Below are positions 48,395 through 59,672 of a stretch of DNA of 64,000 bases, piece by piece (positions within the stretch are counted from its first letter, which is position 1; the number at the start of each line of letters is the position of its first letter). The position numbers and the translations under genes are program-made. This stretch comes from Psychrobacter immobilis (GTDB taxonomy: Bacteria; Pseudomonadota; Gammaproteobacteria; Pseudomonadales; Moraxellaceae). The stretch covers positions 62,001-126,000 of the forward strand of contig NZ_CAJGZM010000007.1 of NCBI RefSeq assembly GCF_904846175.1. Direction: 5' to 3'. The notes below the pieces were generated by a model. It saw nothing but the letters and a program-made list of their open reading frames with translations. It had not been told where the DNA came from and searched no databases.

Positions 48395-48889
48395 TTAGGT
48401 ACCATTACAATATTGATTGATGGCTTGCTGTACGCGCTCGCGCTTGAGCTCAATCTCACGGCCATCTAAGTATTGACGTTTACCATTGGCATCCATCTCA
48501 TAAATACGCCCACCAACATTTAGATTGGTCAAATTATTACGTAATGACTGGCAACGCTGGGCATTTGCCTGCGCCTCTTGCTCTTTGATACGCGCCTCTA
48601 ACTGTGCAACCCGTTGTTCTTCTGCGCTTTGCGGTGCCGCTTGGTTGGCTTCGGTCTTACCAGCCAATTGTCCAGCGTTACTTTGTCTGCCGTCACTACG
48701 AAATTCAATCACTTCAATATTTCTACCATTTTGCGGGGCATGTTGACTGTATTTCACCTCACCATGCGCACCGATAGATTTGTATACCTGAATAGCGTGA
48801 CTGGCATTGATTGGTAGCATGATCATACACGCTGTGCTGATACTCATAAGCAGTTTGGCAGCGGTATTTATGGTAGACGCATATGCCAT
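48395..48889 (-). CDS. DUF4124 domain-containing periplasmic protein
   Basis: A 164-residue protein with a signal peptide (about 1-32, cleavage near NASHA) and an N-terminal DUF4124 domain (about 33-65, IQVYKSIGAHGEVKYSQHAP), then a Glu/Gln/Ala coiled-coil segment (about 85-115) and a C-terminal part with two Cys (about 113 and 161). DUF4124 has no known activity. GAGG lies 9 bases before the ATG. Confidence 0.8.
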   Translation of the reverse strand: MAYASTINTAAKLLMSISTACMIMLPINASHAIQVYKSIGAHGEVKYSQHAPQNGRNIEVIEFRSDGRQSNAGQLAGKTEANQAAPQSAEEQRVAQLEARIKEQEAQANAQRCQSLRNNLTNLNVGGRIYEMDANGKRQYLDGREIELKRERVQQAINQYCNGT

Positions 48890-49734
48890 AGTAACAATCC
48901 TCTTAATAGGGAAAAAACGTATGTATTTGTCAGTTAAGGATAATATTTAAACGTCTTGATAACAATATAAATACATTAGCGTTTGATTTTAGCAAATATT
49001 ACTTATAAATGTACATTATTTAATAACTAATAGTTAGGGATAGGGTTTAGAAGTTTTTCTTGACAATGGTGGCCAAACCATCGAATATAATAGCAGTTGA
49101 TTGGTCAGTGAGCGGCTTTTATGATATTGCCGTGGCACTTGAAAATAAGGACTACGGATTACTTATCAGTAGCTCGCTTAGCTTTATTTTCTTTGTGACA
49201 AAAATATAAAATAGGTGGTCATTATCGCAATGGTTATCAGATTCTATATTTATTGTCTCCGGACTTATCCGTCTACAATGACTAAGATAAACTTATTATT
49301 ACTGTGTTTGCTAAGATTTGGCTGTAACAAAAATAGGGCGTAATGTGTGGTTATAACATTTACTTATGAAACAGGTTATAAGATTTAAAAATCCTATAAT
49401 GTGGTAACTGTTTTGAGATTTGTTTTTTCATGCGGTATCGATTTATTTATTACTGGCGTAAGCACGTATCTATTACAAATAATAAGCCTCTTTTATAGAT
49501 GCACTCGCATCTTGTCACTGTCTATCGATAAAATCCTGTCACAACGCTGACCTGACATATATTGCTGTGTTTGAGTGGCTTGCTGTCTTATAAAGCAGCG
49601 TTACTTAGATATAGTGGGCACACATTCTTGATATGGACAAGGATTCGTATTTATTTTAAGAGCCAGACAACTCTGTGTAAATACCGTTGTTTTCTCTTAT
49701 GAATGAACGCCAATTCCTACCACAAAAAAAGGTG
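48890..49734 (+). other. Long intergenic region upstream of ilvI
   Basis: 845 bases with no clear gene. TTGACA at 49060 and TATAAT at 49086 are 20 bases apart (too wide for a good promoter); another TATAAT is at 49395-49400. A 25-codon frame at 49121-49198 follows the first and is rich in Leu/Ile (see findings). Several weak stem-loops; no T-box pattern recognised. Confidence 0.5.
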
Positions 49735-51567
49735 ATGACAGTGACGCAAACCACGCAAAGTCCAAATATGACTGGACATACCCAAACGGGTAATGCCGCC
49801 AAAAATTTTGAAGAGAAGCAACAACGCCTTGCTGAAGGTAGCGCCGAGCCTGTAATGCTATCTGGCGCTGAGATGCTGGTGCAATCACTCACAGATGAAG
49901 GGGTCAAATATATTTTTGGCTACCCAGGCGGCGCCGTTCTGCATATTTATGACGCCTTGTTTCAACAAGAAAATATTGAGCATATTTTAGTACGTCATGA
50001 GCAAGCAGCCGGTCATATGGCCGATGCTTATTCGCGAGTCACGGGTCAGACTGGTGTGGTCTTAGCGACGTCAGGCCCCGGTGCCACCAACACGGTGACA
50101 GCTATTGCCACAGCATTTATGGATTCTGTGCCGATGGTCGTCATCGCAGGACAGGTACCTAGCAGCCTAATCGGCGAAGATGCCTTCCAAGAAACCGATA
50201 TGATTGGTGTGTCGCGTCCTATCGTCAAGCATAGTTTTCAAGTACGCCATGCTAGCGAAATTCCAATGATTGTCAAAAAAGCATTTTATATTGCGCAGGC
50301 TGGACGTCCAGGTCCTGTTGTAATCGATGTGCCAAAAGATATGACGGCGCCTAGCGAAAAATTTGCTTATGAATACCCAAAAGAGGTGTTTATACGCTCA
50401 TATCAGCCGTCATTAAAAGGTCATAGTGGTCAAATCAAAAAAGCGGTTGAAACACTACTTGCTGCTAAGCGCCCGATTATTTACTCTGGTGGTGGTGTTG
50501 TTTTAGGCAATGCACATAAAGAGCTCACTGCTCTTGCACATCGCTTAAACTTACCCGTAACCAATACCTTAATGGGCTTGGGTGCCTTTCCTGGTTCTGA
50601 TAGCCAGTTCTTGGGTATGCTTGGTATGCATGGCACCTATGAAGCCAATATGACCATGCATCACGCCGACGTAATCTTGGCAATTGGGGCACGGTTTGAT
50701 GACCGCGTGACCAATAATGTCAAAAAATTCTGCCCGAATGCGACGATTATTCATATCGATATTGATCCTACGTCCATCTCAAAAACGATTAATGCGCATA
50801 TTCCGATCGTAGGCGATGTTAAATCTGTGCTTACCGATATCATAGAAATTGTCGGTGAAGATAAAGAGCTAGAGCAACATGCATTGTTAGATTGGTGGTC
50901 ACAGATTAATGAGTGGCGTAAGCGTCATGGCCTACGTTATGACACCAGTACCGATAATGGTATTAAGCCACAAGCGGTCGTGCAAGCCTTAGATAAAGTG
51001 ACTAATAGTAACGCGATTATCACCAGTGACGTCGGTCAGCATCAGATGTTTGCCGCGCTTTACTATACTTATAATGAGCCACGTCAATGGCTAAACTCAG
51101 GTGGTCTTGGTACCATGGGCGTCGGCCTGCCATACGCGATGGCAGCAAAACTTGCTAATCCTGAGCGCGATGTGGTTTGTATTACCGGCGAAGGCTCTAT
51201 TCAGATGAATATCCAAGAGCTCTCAACCTGCTTGCAATATGATTTACCGGTCAAAATCCTAAACCTAAATAACGCTCAGTTAGGCATGGTGAAGCAGTGG
51301 CAAGACATGCTATATGAAGGCCGCCATGCCCATTCTTATATGAATTCACTACCAGACTTTGTCAAGTTGGCTGAAAGCTATGGTCACGTCGGTATTAAGA
51401 TTACTGATCCTACAACTATGGAAGCACAGTTGGCGGAAGCTATGGCGATGAAAGATAAATTGGTATTTATCGACGTTTATGTCGATCGTAACGAGCATGT
51501 GTATCCGATGCAGATTGCTGGGCAAGCGATGCGTGATATGTGGTTAACCAAAGGGGAGCGTACCTAA
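49735..51567 (+). CDS. ilvI: Acetolactate synthase large subunit
   Basis: ThDP- and FAD-dependent condensation of pyruvate to acetolactate or acetohydroxybutyrate, first common step of Val/Ile/Leu synthesis. About 610 residues. Catalytic Glu in [36 protein letters not shown] and the ThDP-binding motif [20 protein letters not shown] (about 483-502). The start is uncertain: GTG 49741 has the best spacing to AAAGG, ATG 49735 and ATG 49699 are alternatives; about 40 residues precede the conserved [12 protein letters not shown]. Overlaps ilvH by one base. Confidence 0.96.
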   Translation: MTVTQTTQSPNMTGHTQTGNAAKNFEEKQQRLAEGSAEPVMLSGAEMLVQSLTDEGVKYIFGYPGGAVLHIYDALFQQENIEHILVRHEQAAGHMADAYSRVTGQTGVVLATSGPGATNTVTAIATAFMDSVPMVVIAGQVPSSLIGEDAFQETDMIGVSRPIVKHSFQVRHASEIPMIVKKAFYIAQAGRPGPVVIDVPKDMTAPSEKFAYEYPKEVFIRSYQPSLKGHSGQIKKAVETLLAAKRPIIYSGGGVVLGNAHKELTALAHRLNLPVTNTLMGLGAFPGSDSQFLGMLGMHGTYEANMTMHHADVILAIGARFDDRVTNNVKKFCPNATIIHIDIDPTSISKTINAHIPIVGDVKSVLTDIIEIVGEDKELEQHALLDWWSQINEWRKRHGLRYDTSTDNGIKPQAVVQALDKVTNSNAIITSDVGQHQMFAALYYTYNEPRQWLNSGGLGTMGVGLPYAMAAKLANPERDVVCITGEGSIQMNIQELSTCLQYDLPVKILNLNNAQLGMVKQWQDMLYEGRHAHSYMNSLPDFVKLAESYGHVGIKITDPTTMEAQLAEAMAMKDKLVFIDVYVDRNEHVYPMQIAGQAMRDMWLTKGERT

Positions 51568-52064
51568 TGCAACAACAACATCTGATTTCGGTATTGATGG
51601 AAAACGAAGCGGGTTCGTTGTCGCGAGTGGTCGGTTTGTTCTCTCAACGTGGCTACAACATTGAAACGCTAAACGTTGCACCAACAGACGATCCGAGTAT
51701 TTCTCGCTTAACGTTAACAACGATTACCTCACCTGAAAAGATAGAGCAAATCACCAAGCAATTGCATAAATTGATTGAAGTGGTTAAAGTGCTTAATCTA
51801 TCAGATACCGTACACGTCGAACGCGAACTGATGCTAATCAAAGTGCGAGCGACAGGCGGTGTACGTGAAGAGATTAAACGCAGTGCCGATATTTTCCGTG
51901 CACAAATCGTTGATGTGAATTCAAACCTTTATACCATTCAAATCGTCGGTGACGAAGCCAAGCTTGACGGCTTTATCGATGTGATTGGCCGTGAACGTAT
52001 TATGGAAGTCGTGCGTTCGGGTGTGATTGGTATTGCACGCGGCGAAAAAACGCTGAGCTTATAG
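51567..52064 (+). CDS. ilvH: Acetolactate synthase small (regulatory) subunit
   Basis: Activates the large subunit and confers valine feedback inhibition through its N-terminal ACT domain. 165 residues from ATG 51567, giving HLISVLMENEAGSLSRVVGL and YNIETLNVAPTDD (ACT domain, about 4-75), then the C-terminal domain with VERELMLIKVRA and RSGVIGIARGE. GGGGAG 9 bases upstream, start overlapping the ilvI stop (TAATG). Confidence 0.98.
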   Translation: MQQQHLISVLMENEAGSLSRVVGLFSQRGYNIETLNVAPTDDPSISRLTLTTITSPEKIEQITKQLHKLIEVVKVLNLSDTVHVERELMLIKVRATGGVREEIKRSADIFRAQIVDVNSNLYTIQIVGDEAKLDGFIDVIGRERIMEVVRSGVIGIARGEKTLSL

Positions 52065-52206
52065 GTAGCGTTTATCGCAAAATATATGGTTTAAAGCGTG
52101 GTATTTTAAATTTAATTATTCAACACTTAACATAGCGCTTATATGGCAAATCACTTTATGATAGTGACTGTAATCTAAGCGTTTATTTATCCATGGCCCG
52201 CCATGA

Positions 52207-53244
<1,038 letters not shown>

Positions 53245-53306
53245 TTTGCTAGAAGGCGATTAAGCGATTAATTAACTCTCTATCATTTTAATCATCTAGA
53301 ATCCAA

Positions 53307-53340
53307 AACCCGTGCTGTCACTTGATAGCACGGGTTTTTT
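53307..53340 (+). terminator. Intrinsic terminator after ilvC
   Basis: AACCCGTGCT pairs with AGCACGGGTT around a 10-base loop, followed by six T. The remainder of 53341-53569 is AT-rich with no feature. Confidence 0.95.
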
Positions 53341-53569
53341 AATGGCTATCATTTCAATAAGCTAAGTAAGGTTTTCATGTCAATTGCTTTGAGATTGGTT
53401 GAAAACGCATTATCGCTGCCTCATATAAACAGCCTTCATCATTTTTACTTAAAGTGTTATTTCGTTTCTTATTCTATTTAAGCAATTCTTAGTAGAACCA
53501 ATCGGCTACTAAATCTTAAATTGATTGTTTTTCTTATTCTTATTTTTTATTGATTACAGGTTGTCTGTT

Positions 53570-53995
53570 GTGCAAATACCAAATCCAAACTGGCTAACGC
53601 CGCAATTCGCATATATTACTCTGAGTGCTGTCGTGGCTGTACTAATATGGATAGAAGGGGAGATGCTCAAAAGCAATCAGGGTAAACTGCCAAAGTCCAA
53701 ATTTTTTCAAATTAGCTCCCTAATTGATACTGCTTGGTTTTTTGTATCAACAGTGGCGTTATACGTCATTGATCTAGCGCCATTAGCGCTCGCAGTTCCA
53801 GTCGCTTATAGCATTTATACCATTTATGGTTGGATATATGGAACACGGCTAATCAAACGTAAAGGCATACCCGACTCACCGAAAGACTTGGTTGTTCCAG
53901 CTAAGTACATCGCTTATAGCCAATCGTTTTCCTTGATATTCTTTGCTCTATGCCTACTGGTATTATCGTCACCATGGCTACCGTTACCGCAATAG
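53570..53995 (+). CDS. Small multi-pass membrane protein of unknown function
   Basis: 141 residues from GTG 53570 (ACAGG upstream; a TTG at 53525 would add a hydrophobic extension). Four hydrophobic segments (about 10-29, 47-62, 68-88, 115-136) with a basic loop GTRLIKRKGIPDSPKD between the last two. I do not recognise the family. It stands alone between ilvC and the cold-shock gene. Confidence 0.65.
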   Translation: MQIPNPNWLTPQFAYITLSAVVAVLIWIEGEMLKSNQGKLPKSKFFQISSLIDTAWFFVSTVALYVIDLAPLALAVPVAYSIYTIYGWIYGTRLIKRKGIPDSPKDLVVPAKYIAYSQSFSLIFFALCLLVLSSPWLPLPQ

Positions 53996-54196
53996 ATATC
54001 TAGTTAAACCGTTAATTCATTGATTTTATCGCTTAGAAAAATATCATTAGTGTTCGTTATATTTTCCTAAATAAATAAAAATAGTTATATGAATCAATAT
54101 TTTAGATAAAATAGCGATATACCAACCATTACCTTTACATAAGAAGTGAATTATTTACAAAAAAAAGTAATTTAACCTGTTGCAGTTGAGAAAAGC

Positions 54197-54205
54197 TGTT
54201 ATAAT
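54197..54205 (+). promoter_or_regulatory. Extended -10 promoter and long leader of the cold-shock gene
   Basis: TGTTATAAT forms an extended -10 (TATAAT 54200-54205); no good -35 at the right distance. Start near 54212 leaves a leader of about 150 bases with a stem-forming segment around 54241-54264. A long, structured leader is typical of cold-induced csp genes. Confidence 0.65.
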
Positions 54206-54363
54206 CAGCCTGTACTCAAAGGATTTGAGGCAAGAACAGATAGTATATCTTATAGATATATCAAGGGTTTAAGTCGACGCATTCAGCAGAAAATACTTGA
54301 GTATATATCAATTAATCGGTGATGACACACGTCTCGCCAACAGTTAAAGAGTTAGGAAAATTT

Positions 54364-54576
54364 ATGTCAGATAAAGTTGAAGGCACTGTAAAGTGGTTTA
54401 ATGAAGCTAAAGGTTTTGGTTTTATCGCGCAAGACAACGGCGGACAAGACGTATTCGCTCACTACAGCGCTATCCAAGGCGGTGGTTTCAAAACTCTAGC
54501 CGAAGGCCAAAAAGTGTCTTTCATCTTAGGTGATGGCAAGAAAGGCCCACAAGCTGAGCAAATCGAAGCTATCTAA
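54364..54576 (+). CDS. Cold-shock protein (CspA family)
   Basis: 70-residue single cold-shock domain, an RNA chaperone. From ATG 54364 the protein begins [20 protein letters not shown] and contains both RNP motifs: KGFGFIAQ (about 15-22) and DVFAHYSAI (about 29-37). AGGAAAA lies 7 bases before the ATG; an in-frame upstream ATG at 54319 has no family support. The long leader and own terminator suggest a monocistronic, post-transcriptionally regulated gene. Which csp paralog it is cannot be told. Confidence 0.96.
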   Translation: MSDKVEGTVKWFNEAKGFGFIAQDNGGQDVFAHYSAIQGGGFKTLAEGQKVSFILGDGKKGPQAEQIEAI

Positions 54577-54688
54577 TCTAATTTGTTATTAAGTAAGCTG
54601 ATTTCAGCAAGCCTAATAATAGTAAGATTAATCAATATGCATTGATACCTTTGTTTGTTAAAACAATAAAAATACTGTTTAGACTTTA

Positions 54689-54722
54689 AAAAAAAGCAAC
54701 CTCTCATCAGGTTGCTTTTTTT
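54689..54722 (+). terminator. Intrinsic terminator of the cold-shock gene
   Basis: AAAAAAGCAACCT pairs with AGGTTGCTTTTTT around CTCATC, with eight T in all. Confidence 0.95.
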
Positions 54723-55287
54723 ATGCAATTTTTCTAATAAAATAAACTAAATATTTAAGCTTATCGTCATTAAGGTTGCAAATAGAATAGTAGGTTTTTA
54801 ATGTAATAACAGCTTCAAGTAAGAGATAGCCGACTAGCAGTCAGTCTATAAAAGGCGGAAAGCGTGATAAATATTGTACTGCTTAGGGCGTTTAATAAGA
54901 TAAATGGTTAATTAATGCGCTTATAGACGCTTTTTGCAATAATGGTGACAAATTTATGACGCATTATTCACGGCGTTGTCTTGACCTTATGAGCCTGCTC
55001 ACGCAAGATAGATAGGTCTGATAATAACGGTTGGCTTAGCTTTAACAGCAAATTTTAATGCTTTACTCTTAAATTTCTATTTTTAGTAAATGCAAAGTAA
55101 TGAATAACAAATATCATGGCGATATACTTTTAGTGATTGGCTTATGAGTGTTTATTTGAAATTTCTGTTAATGTAATAAAAAGCTTTAGTAATATTTTGA
55201 ACGACAATTTGAACAACAGTTTAAAAAAATGAACTCTTGGTTCTTAACTGGCAATTTTAATTCATAACATTAATAAACGAGGAACGT
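54723..55287 (+). other. Intergenic region before etfB
   Basis: 565 AT-rich bases with no gene, repeat or terminator that I can support. The etfB promoter must lie here but no hexamer pair with correct spacing stands out. Confidence 0.5.
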
Positions 55288-56037
55288 ATGAAAGCATTAG
55301 TAGCGGTCAAGCGTGTCATTGATTACAACGTAAAAGTTCGTGTAAAAGCTGATAACTCTGGCGTAGATTTATCTAACACTAAAATGTCAATTAACCCTTT
55401 TGATGAAATTGCTGTTGAAGAAGCGGTTCGTTTAAAAGAAGCGGGCGTGATTGATGAAATCATTGTGGCATCGATTGGTCCAAAAGAATCACAAGAGCAA
55501 ATTCGCGCCGCTTTAGCATTGGGCGCTGATCGTGGTATTTTGGTCGTGTCTGATCAAAAACCTTATCCATTACAAATTGCTAAAATACTTAAGAGTATTG
55601 CTGAATCTGAGTCTACTGATATTATCCTTTTAGGTAAGCAAGCGATTGATGATGACAATAACCAAACTGGTCAGATGCTCGCGGCATTGATGGGCATTGG
55701 TCAGGGTACGTTCGCGTCAGAAGTAAAAGTTGACGGTAGTAAAGTAAATGTCACACGTGAAATTGACGGTGGTTTGCAGACCCTAGCGCTTGAGCTACCA
55801 GCGGTTATCACCACTGACTTACGTTTAAATGAGCCACGTTACGCTAAATTGCCTAACATTATGAAAGCTAAAAAGAAACAGCTTGATGAGAAAACACCTG
55901 CTGATTTCAGTGTTGATATGACATCTAAGCAAGAAATTATCAAAGTCGTGCCACCTGCTGAGCGTAAAGCTGGTATCAAAGTGGGTTCAGTTGACGAGTT
56001 GATCGATAAGCTAAGAAATGAAGCAAAAGTTATTTAA
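55288..56037 (+). CDS. etfB: Electron transfer flavoprotein beta subunit
   Basis: Beta subunit of ETF, accepting electrons from acyl-CoA and other dehydrogenases for ETF:quinone oxidoreductase. 249 residues: [20 protein letters not shown] at the start, [17 protein letters not shown] (AMP-binding side), and the ETF-beta signature [22 protein letters not shown] (about 153-174). GAGG lies 8 bases before the ATG. etfA follows after 140 bases. Confidence 0.97.
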   Translation: MKALVAVKRVIDYNVKVRVKADNSGVDLSNTKMSINPFDEIAVEEAVRLKEAGVIDEIIVASIGPKESQEQIRAALALGADRGILVVSDQKPYPLQIAKILKSIAESESTDIILLGKQAIDDDNNQTGQMLAALMGIGQGTFASEVKVDGSKVNVTREIDGGLQTLALELPAVITTDLRLNEPRYAKLPNIMKAKKKQLDEKTPADFSVDMTSKQEIIKVVPPAERKAGIKVGSVDELIDKLRNEAKVI

Positions 56038-56177
56038 TGATTGAATAATTTGCTACGGCATATCATGTACAACGTTATGAAGTTTGAGTAGTTTAGTATT
56101 TAAGCTAAATCGACAAATAACGCTGTACACAAACAACCGCATGAATAGATGATACGAATAAATAAAGGACAAAAACA

Positions 56178-57110
56178 ATGGCAATTTTGGTATATGCAGA
56201 ACATGACAATGCCAGTCTAAAAAAGGCAACTTTGAACACAATCGCTGCCGCTCAGCAAATCGGCGGTGATATCCATGTATTAGTAGCTGGTAGTGGCGCA
56301 CAAGCGGTCGCTGATGAAGCGGCTAAAGCGGCAGGCGTGACTAAAGTATTATTAGCAGATAACGCCGCTTATGAGCATCAATTGGCTGGTAACGTTGCGT
56401 TATTGGTTGCTGATATTGCTGGTGATTATAGCCATATCATTGCACCTGCTACTACTACTGGTAAGAACTTTATGCCACGTGTAGCGGCTTTACTTGACGT
56501 AAGCATGTTGTCAGAAATCTCTGCTGTGATAGATGCACAAACGTTTGAGCGTCCTATCTATGCAGGTAACGCCACGGCAACCGTTAAGACGACCGAAGAT
56601 AAAGTCGTAATGACCGTACGTACGACAGCCTTTGATCCAGTAGCAAGTGAAGGTGGTTCAGCGACTGTTGAAGCTATCGACAACGTGCAAGAGACTGGTA
56701 AAGCAAGCTTCGTTAATGAAGAGATGGCCAAATCTGACCGTCCTGAATTGACATCAGCAAGCATCGTGGTTTCTGGTGGTCGTGCATTGGCAAATGGTGA
56801 AAACTTCACTAAATACATTGAGCCATTAGCTGACAAGCTAGGCGCTGCTGTTGGCGCATCACGTGCCGCTGTGGATGCAGGTTATGTACCAAACGATATG
56901 CAGGTTGGTCAAACGGGTAAAATCGTTGCTCCAGACCTATATATCGCAGCTGGTATCTCTGGTGCCATTCAGCATTTAGCTGGTATGAAAGATTCTAAAG
57001 TCATCGTTGCTATCAACAATGATCCAGAATCACCTATCGCTAGCGTTGCTGATTACTTCTTAGAAGCTGATTTATTCGAAGCGTTACCTGAGCTGACTAG
57101 CAAGATTTAA
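56178..57110 (+). CDS. etfA: Electron transfer flavoprotein alpha subunit
   Basis: FAD-binding partner of EtfB. 310 residues. N-terminal MAILVYAEHDNASLKKATLN; the C-terminal FAD domain has SGGRALANGENF, VGASRAAVDAGYVPNDMQVG and the signature LYIAAGISGAIQHLAGMKDS (about 254-273), then IVAINNDPESPI. AAGGA lies 8 bases before the ATG. A terminator follows, closing an etfB-etfA unit; etf-QO is not in the window. Confidence 0.97.
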   Translation: MAILVYAEHDNASLKKATLNTIAAAQQIGGDIHVLVAGSGAQAVADEAAKAAGVTKVLLADNAAYEHQLAGNVALLVADIAGDYSHIIAPATTTGKNFMPRVAALLDVSMLSEISAVIDAQTFERPIYAGNATATVKTTEDKVVMTVRTTAFDPVASEGGSATVEAIDNVQETGKASFVNEEMAKSDRPELTSASIVVSGGRALANGENFTKYIEPLADKLGAAVGASRAAVDAGYVPNDMQVGQTGKIVAPDLYIAAGISGAIQHLAGMKDSKVIVAINNDPESPIASVADYFLEADLFEALPELTSKI

Positions 57111-57145
57111 TTGTTACCTCTTGCATAAGTAATGAAACAAAAAAG

Positions 57146-57173
57146 ACCCGCTATAAAAATAGCGGGTTTTTTT
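57146..57173. terminator. Intrinsic terminator after etfA
   Basis: ACCCGCTAT pairs with ATAGCGGGT around a four-A loop, followed by T7; A-rich on the other side. The remaining 57174-57444 is AT-rich and featureless apart from the next gene's ribosome binding site. Confidence 0.95.
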
Positions 57174-57444
57174 ATGTCTATTCTGAAGTCTTATTGAAAC
57201 ATTTATTTATATTGTCTGAGGTTGCTATTTTATAGGATAATCTTCTATAGTAGACTAAAGTAATATCTAGCTATTAAGTAATACGTTTTTTATAAATGAT
57301 ATTATCATTATGGCGCTATGTGATTATCTATTTTGAATAAACGGAATCAAGAATCTAGGTCAAATAAAGTTTTTCAATGATAAAAATTTATTTTATAAGC
57401 TAGTCAATATGCTGATTAATTTTTTAAATAGTTAGGAGGAAAGG

Positions 57445-58653
57445 ATGAATGTAGCAATGGATTTTACAGAACAGTTACCTAAAGAATGGGATGATTGGAT
57501 TACGACGAATATTATGCGGGGTATTTCAAAAGAGGTAATTATACAGACACTAAAAGACAATAAATTTTCAGATACTCAAATTCAAATAGCTTTGAAGAAA
57601 GGTTTAAATAGAGATACAAATGAAAGTAAACAAGATATTAGAAAGCTGCCAAACAATTTGAAAGAATGGGTGGGTTTAAATTTACTACAAGGAGTGAGTA
57701 AAGATAATATCGCCCAAGTATTATTGCAACAAGGTTATACTCATGCAGAGGTTTTACTAGAACTAGAAACCGCATCTAAAAGCCCTTATTTGAAAGCCGG
57801 ACTTAAACCTACTAAAATTTTAAATAAACGAGAATGGCTTCTTCAGACCTGCGACGATCTAGCTAGATTGGATCCCGGATACAATCAAAAAATTGATGTC
57901 ATCGATACGCCAGCGTTTGAAACCTTTATTAGAGATTATTATAGCAAGCACAAACCTGTGGTACTAAAAAATGGTATTAATCATTGGCCTGCCCTCAAAA
58001 AGTGGAGCCCACAATACTTTGCTGAAGTTTTAGGAGATGCAGAAATTGAGGTGCAGTTTGATCGCGAGACTGATGCGCTTTTTGAGCGCCATTCTGATAA
58101 GTATCGCAAATCGATGCTGATGTCTGAATTTGTCAATATGATAGAAAATGACGGTGAAAGTAATAACTATTATATGACTGCCAATAACACGCAACAAAAC
58201 GTTGAAGCCATTAAGCCAGCACTTGATGACATAGGTGATTTTGGTGAAGGCTACCGCCATCTTCTAGATAATGATGCAGCTTTTAGTACGTATTTTTGGA
58301 TGGGGCCCAAAGGTACCTTTACGCCATTGCATCATGACTTAACTAACAACATGTTGGTTCAAGTATATGGCTCTAAGAAGGTTACTTTGATTCCAGCTTG
58401 GCAAGTGCCTTGGCTCTATAATGACTTGCACGTGTATAGTGAAGTAGATTTTCCTAATTTCGATCTAAAAAAGCACCCATTAATGCAGCATGTGACACCA
58501 GTTGAAGTCACTATTAATGCAGGTGATGCGTTATTCATTCCTATTGGATGGTGGCATTGCGTAGAAGGGTTAGATAAATCTATTAGCATTAGTTTCACCA
58601 ACTTTAACGCACCGAATAACTATTCTGCGAGCTTCATGGCCGCACAAGGTTGA
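57445..58653 (+). CDS. Cupin-like (JmjC/FIH-type) putative Fe(II)/2-oxoglutarate oxygenase with duplicated N-terminal motif
   Basis: 402 residues. The C-terminal cupin-like domain (about 150-400) has the metal triad of JmjC/FIH enzymes: His296-x-Asp298 in TPLHHDLTNN and His371 in PIGWWHCVEG; GSKKVTLIP may hold the 2-oxoglutarate lysine and FIRDYYSKHKPVVLKNGINH is the typical entry motif. The first 110 residues hold two copies of a roughly 40-residue helical motif (about 11-52 and 67-105; both LP-x3-W/L, then RGISKEVI / QGVSKDNI). Substrates in related proteins are proteins, tRNA or small molecules; here unknown. GGAGGAAAGG is a very strong ribosome binding site. The gene stands alone between terminators. 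Confidence 0.8.
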   Translation: MNVAMDFTEQLPKEWDDWITTNIMRGISKEVIIQTLKDNKFSDTQIQIALKKGLNRDTNESKQDIRKLPNNLKEWVGLNLLQGVSKDNIAQVLLQQGYTHAEVLLELETASKSPYLKAGLKPTKILNKREWLLQTCDDLARLDPGYNQKIDVIDTPAFETFIRDYYSKHKPVVLKNGINHWPALKKWSPQYFAEVLGDAEIEVQFDRETDALFERHSDKYRKSMLMSEFVNMIENDGESNNYYMTANNTQQNVEAIKPALDDIGDFGEGYRHLLDNDAAFSTYFWMGPKGTFTPLHHDLTNNMLVQVYGSKKVTLIPAWQVPWLYNDLHVYSEVDFPNFDLKKHPLMQHVTPVEVTINAGDALFIPIGWWHCVEGLDKSISISFTNFNAPNNYSASFMAAQG

Positions 58654-58693
58654 TGCGTTTATAGAGTTAAGCAAATAAGCTCTAAATAAAAAC

Positions 58694-58731
58694 GACTAAA
58701 TAAATACAATTATTTATTTAGTCATTTTTTT
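58694..58731. terminator. Terminator between the cupin-like gene and the SpoU methylase
   Basis: GACTAAATAAAT pairs perfectly with ATTTATTTAGTC around ACAATT, followed by seven T. Shared by two convergent genes. Confidence 0.9.
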
Positions 58732-58759
58732 ATCTATTCTACATATATGACTTTATGTT

Positions 58760-59554
58760 TTAAGAGTAGTTTCTCTGACGCAGAGTCTCATACAAGCACA
58801 ATGAGCCTGCAATCGCTACATTCAAGCTTTCTTGCCCATTAGGCTGCGGTAGAGCGATAGGGGTGGCACACTGCATCAACTCATCACAAACGCCTTGCCC
58901 TTCATGTCCCATAATCCAAGCAATAGGTTGCTTTAAATCATGCTGATAAATGACTGTATCGGTATGCGAGCTGGTCGCAAATAGCGGCGTTTGTACATAA
59001 TCCAAAATATCTTGCACACTTAGATCTTCATAAATGGTTAGGGCAAAATGCGCGCCCATACCTGCTCTAAGCGTCTTTGGTGACCATGCTTGCGCAGTAG
59101 CACCGGTACACAGGATGTTGCGTATGCCAACTGCAGCAGCAGTACGTAATAGCGTGCCAACATTCCCATTGTCTTGTACATCATTGAGAATTAGGCAGTC
59201 ATCACTAATTGCTGCTAAGCTGGGCACTGGTATATTAATCAGCGCCATAATGTCGATACCGGTACCTAAGCTACGAATACTCTTATACAGGGTATCAGAC
59301 AAAGTCAAGATAGGCGTGTAGGTCGGTAGTCGCGTTAAAATCTGCTGAACTTCAGGATGCTGATGCGCTGAGTCTGCAAGCAGTATTTGCACGAACGGAT
59401 AATCGCTACGCAAAGCCGCATCGATTAAATGCACACCCTCAATGACGGTTTGACCTTGCTTTTTGCGTTGGCGCGCTTGCGTCAATAAGCCTTTGACAAG
59501 CTTGACGGTCGTGTTTTTATCTGAGGTAATAAGCTCGGTGGGATTTGCTACCAT
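58760..59554 (-). CDS. SpoU/TrmH-family RNA 2'-O-methyltransferase
   Basis: SAM-dependent ribose methylation of tRNA or rRNA. 264 residues: an N-terminal substrate-binding domain (RQRKKQGQTVIEGVHLIDAA, about 28-47) and a SPOUT domain with motif 1 NGNVGTLLRTAAAVG (about 128-142), motif 2 IMGHEGQGV (about 215-223) and motif 3 ESLNVAIAGSLCLYE (242-256), forming the trefoil knot. The target nucleotide (e.g. RlmB-like or TrmH-like) cannot be told from sequence. Divergent from no gene; fbp lies upstream on the same strand after 118 bases. Confidence 0.9.
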   Translation of the reverse strand: MVANPTELITSDKNTTVKLVKGLLTQARQRKKQGQTVIEGVHLIDAALRSDYPFVQILLADSAHQHPEVQQILTRLPTYTPILTLSDTLYKSIRSLGTGIDIMALINIPVPSLAAISDDCLILNDVQDNGNVGTLLRTAAAVGIRNILCTGATAQAWSPKTLRAGMGAHFALTIYEDLSVQDILDYVQTPLFATSSHTDTVIYQHDLKQPIAWIMGHEGQGVCDELMQCATPIALPQPNGQESLNVAIAGSLCLYETLRQRNYS

Positions 59555-59672
59555 AATGGTTCGCTTAGAAAAAAATATATAAAGTTTGAACCGTTATTAT
59601 AAGGACTATCAACATAAGGTATATCGATTATATCGCTTTGTAATGACGGTTAGCAGATTGGGGTCAGCTGAA

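Noticed and set aside
49430..49498. 22-codon frame upstream of ilvI as a leader peptide
   Set aside because: Few branched-chain codons, no ribosome binding site, no terminator following.
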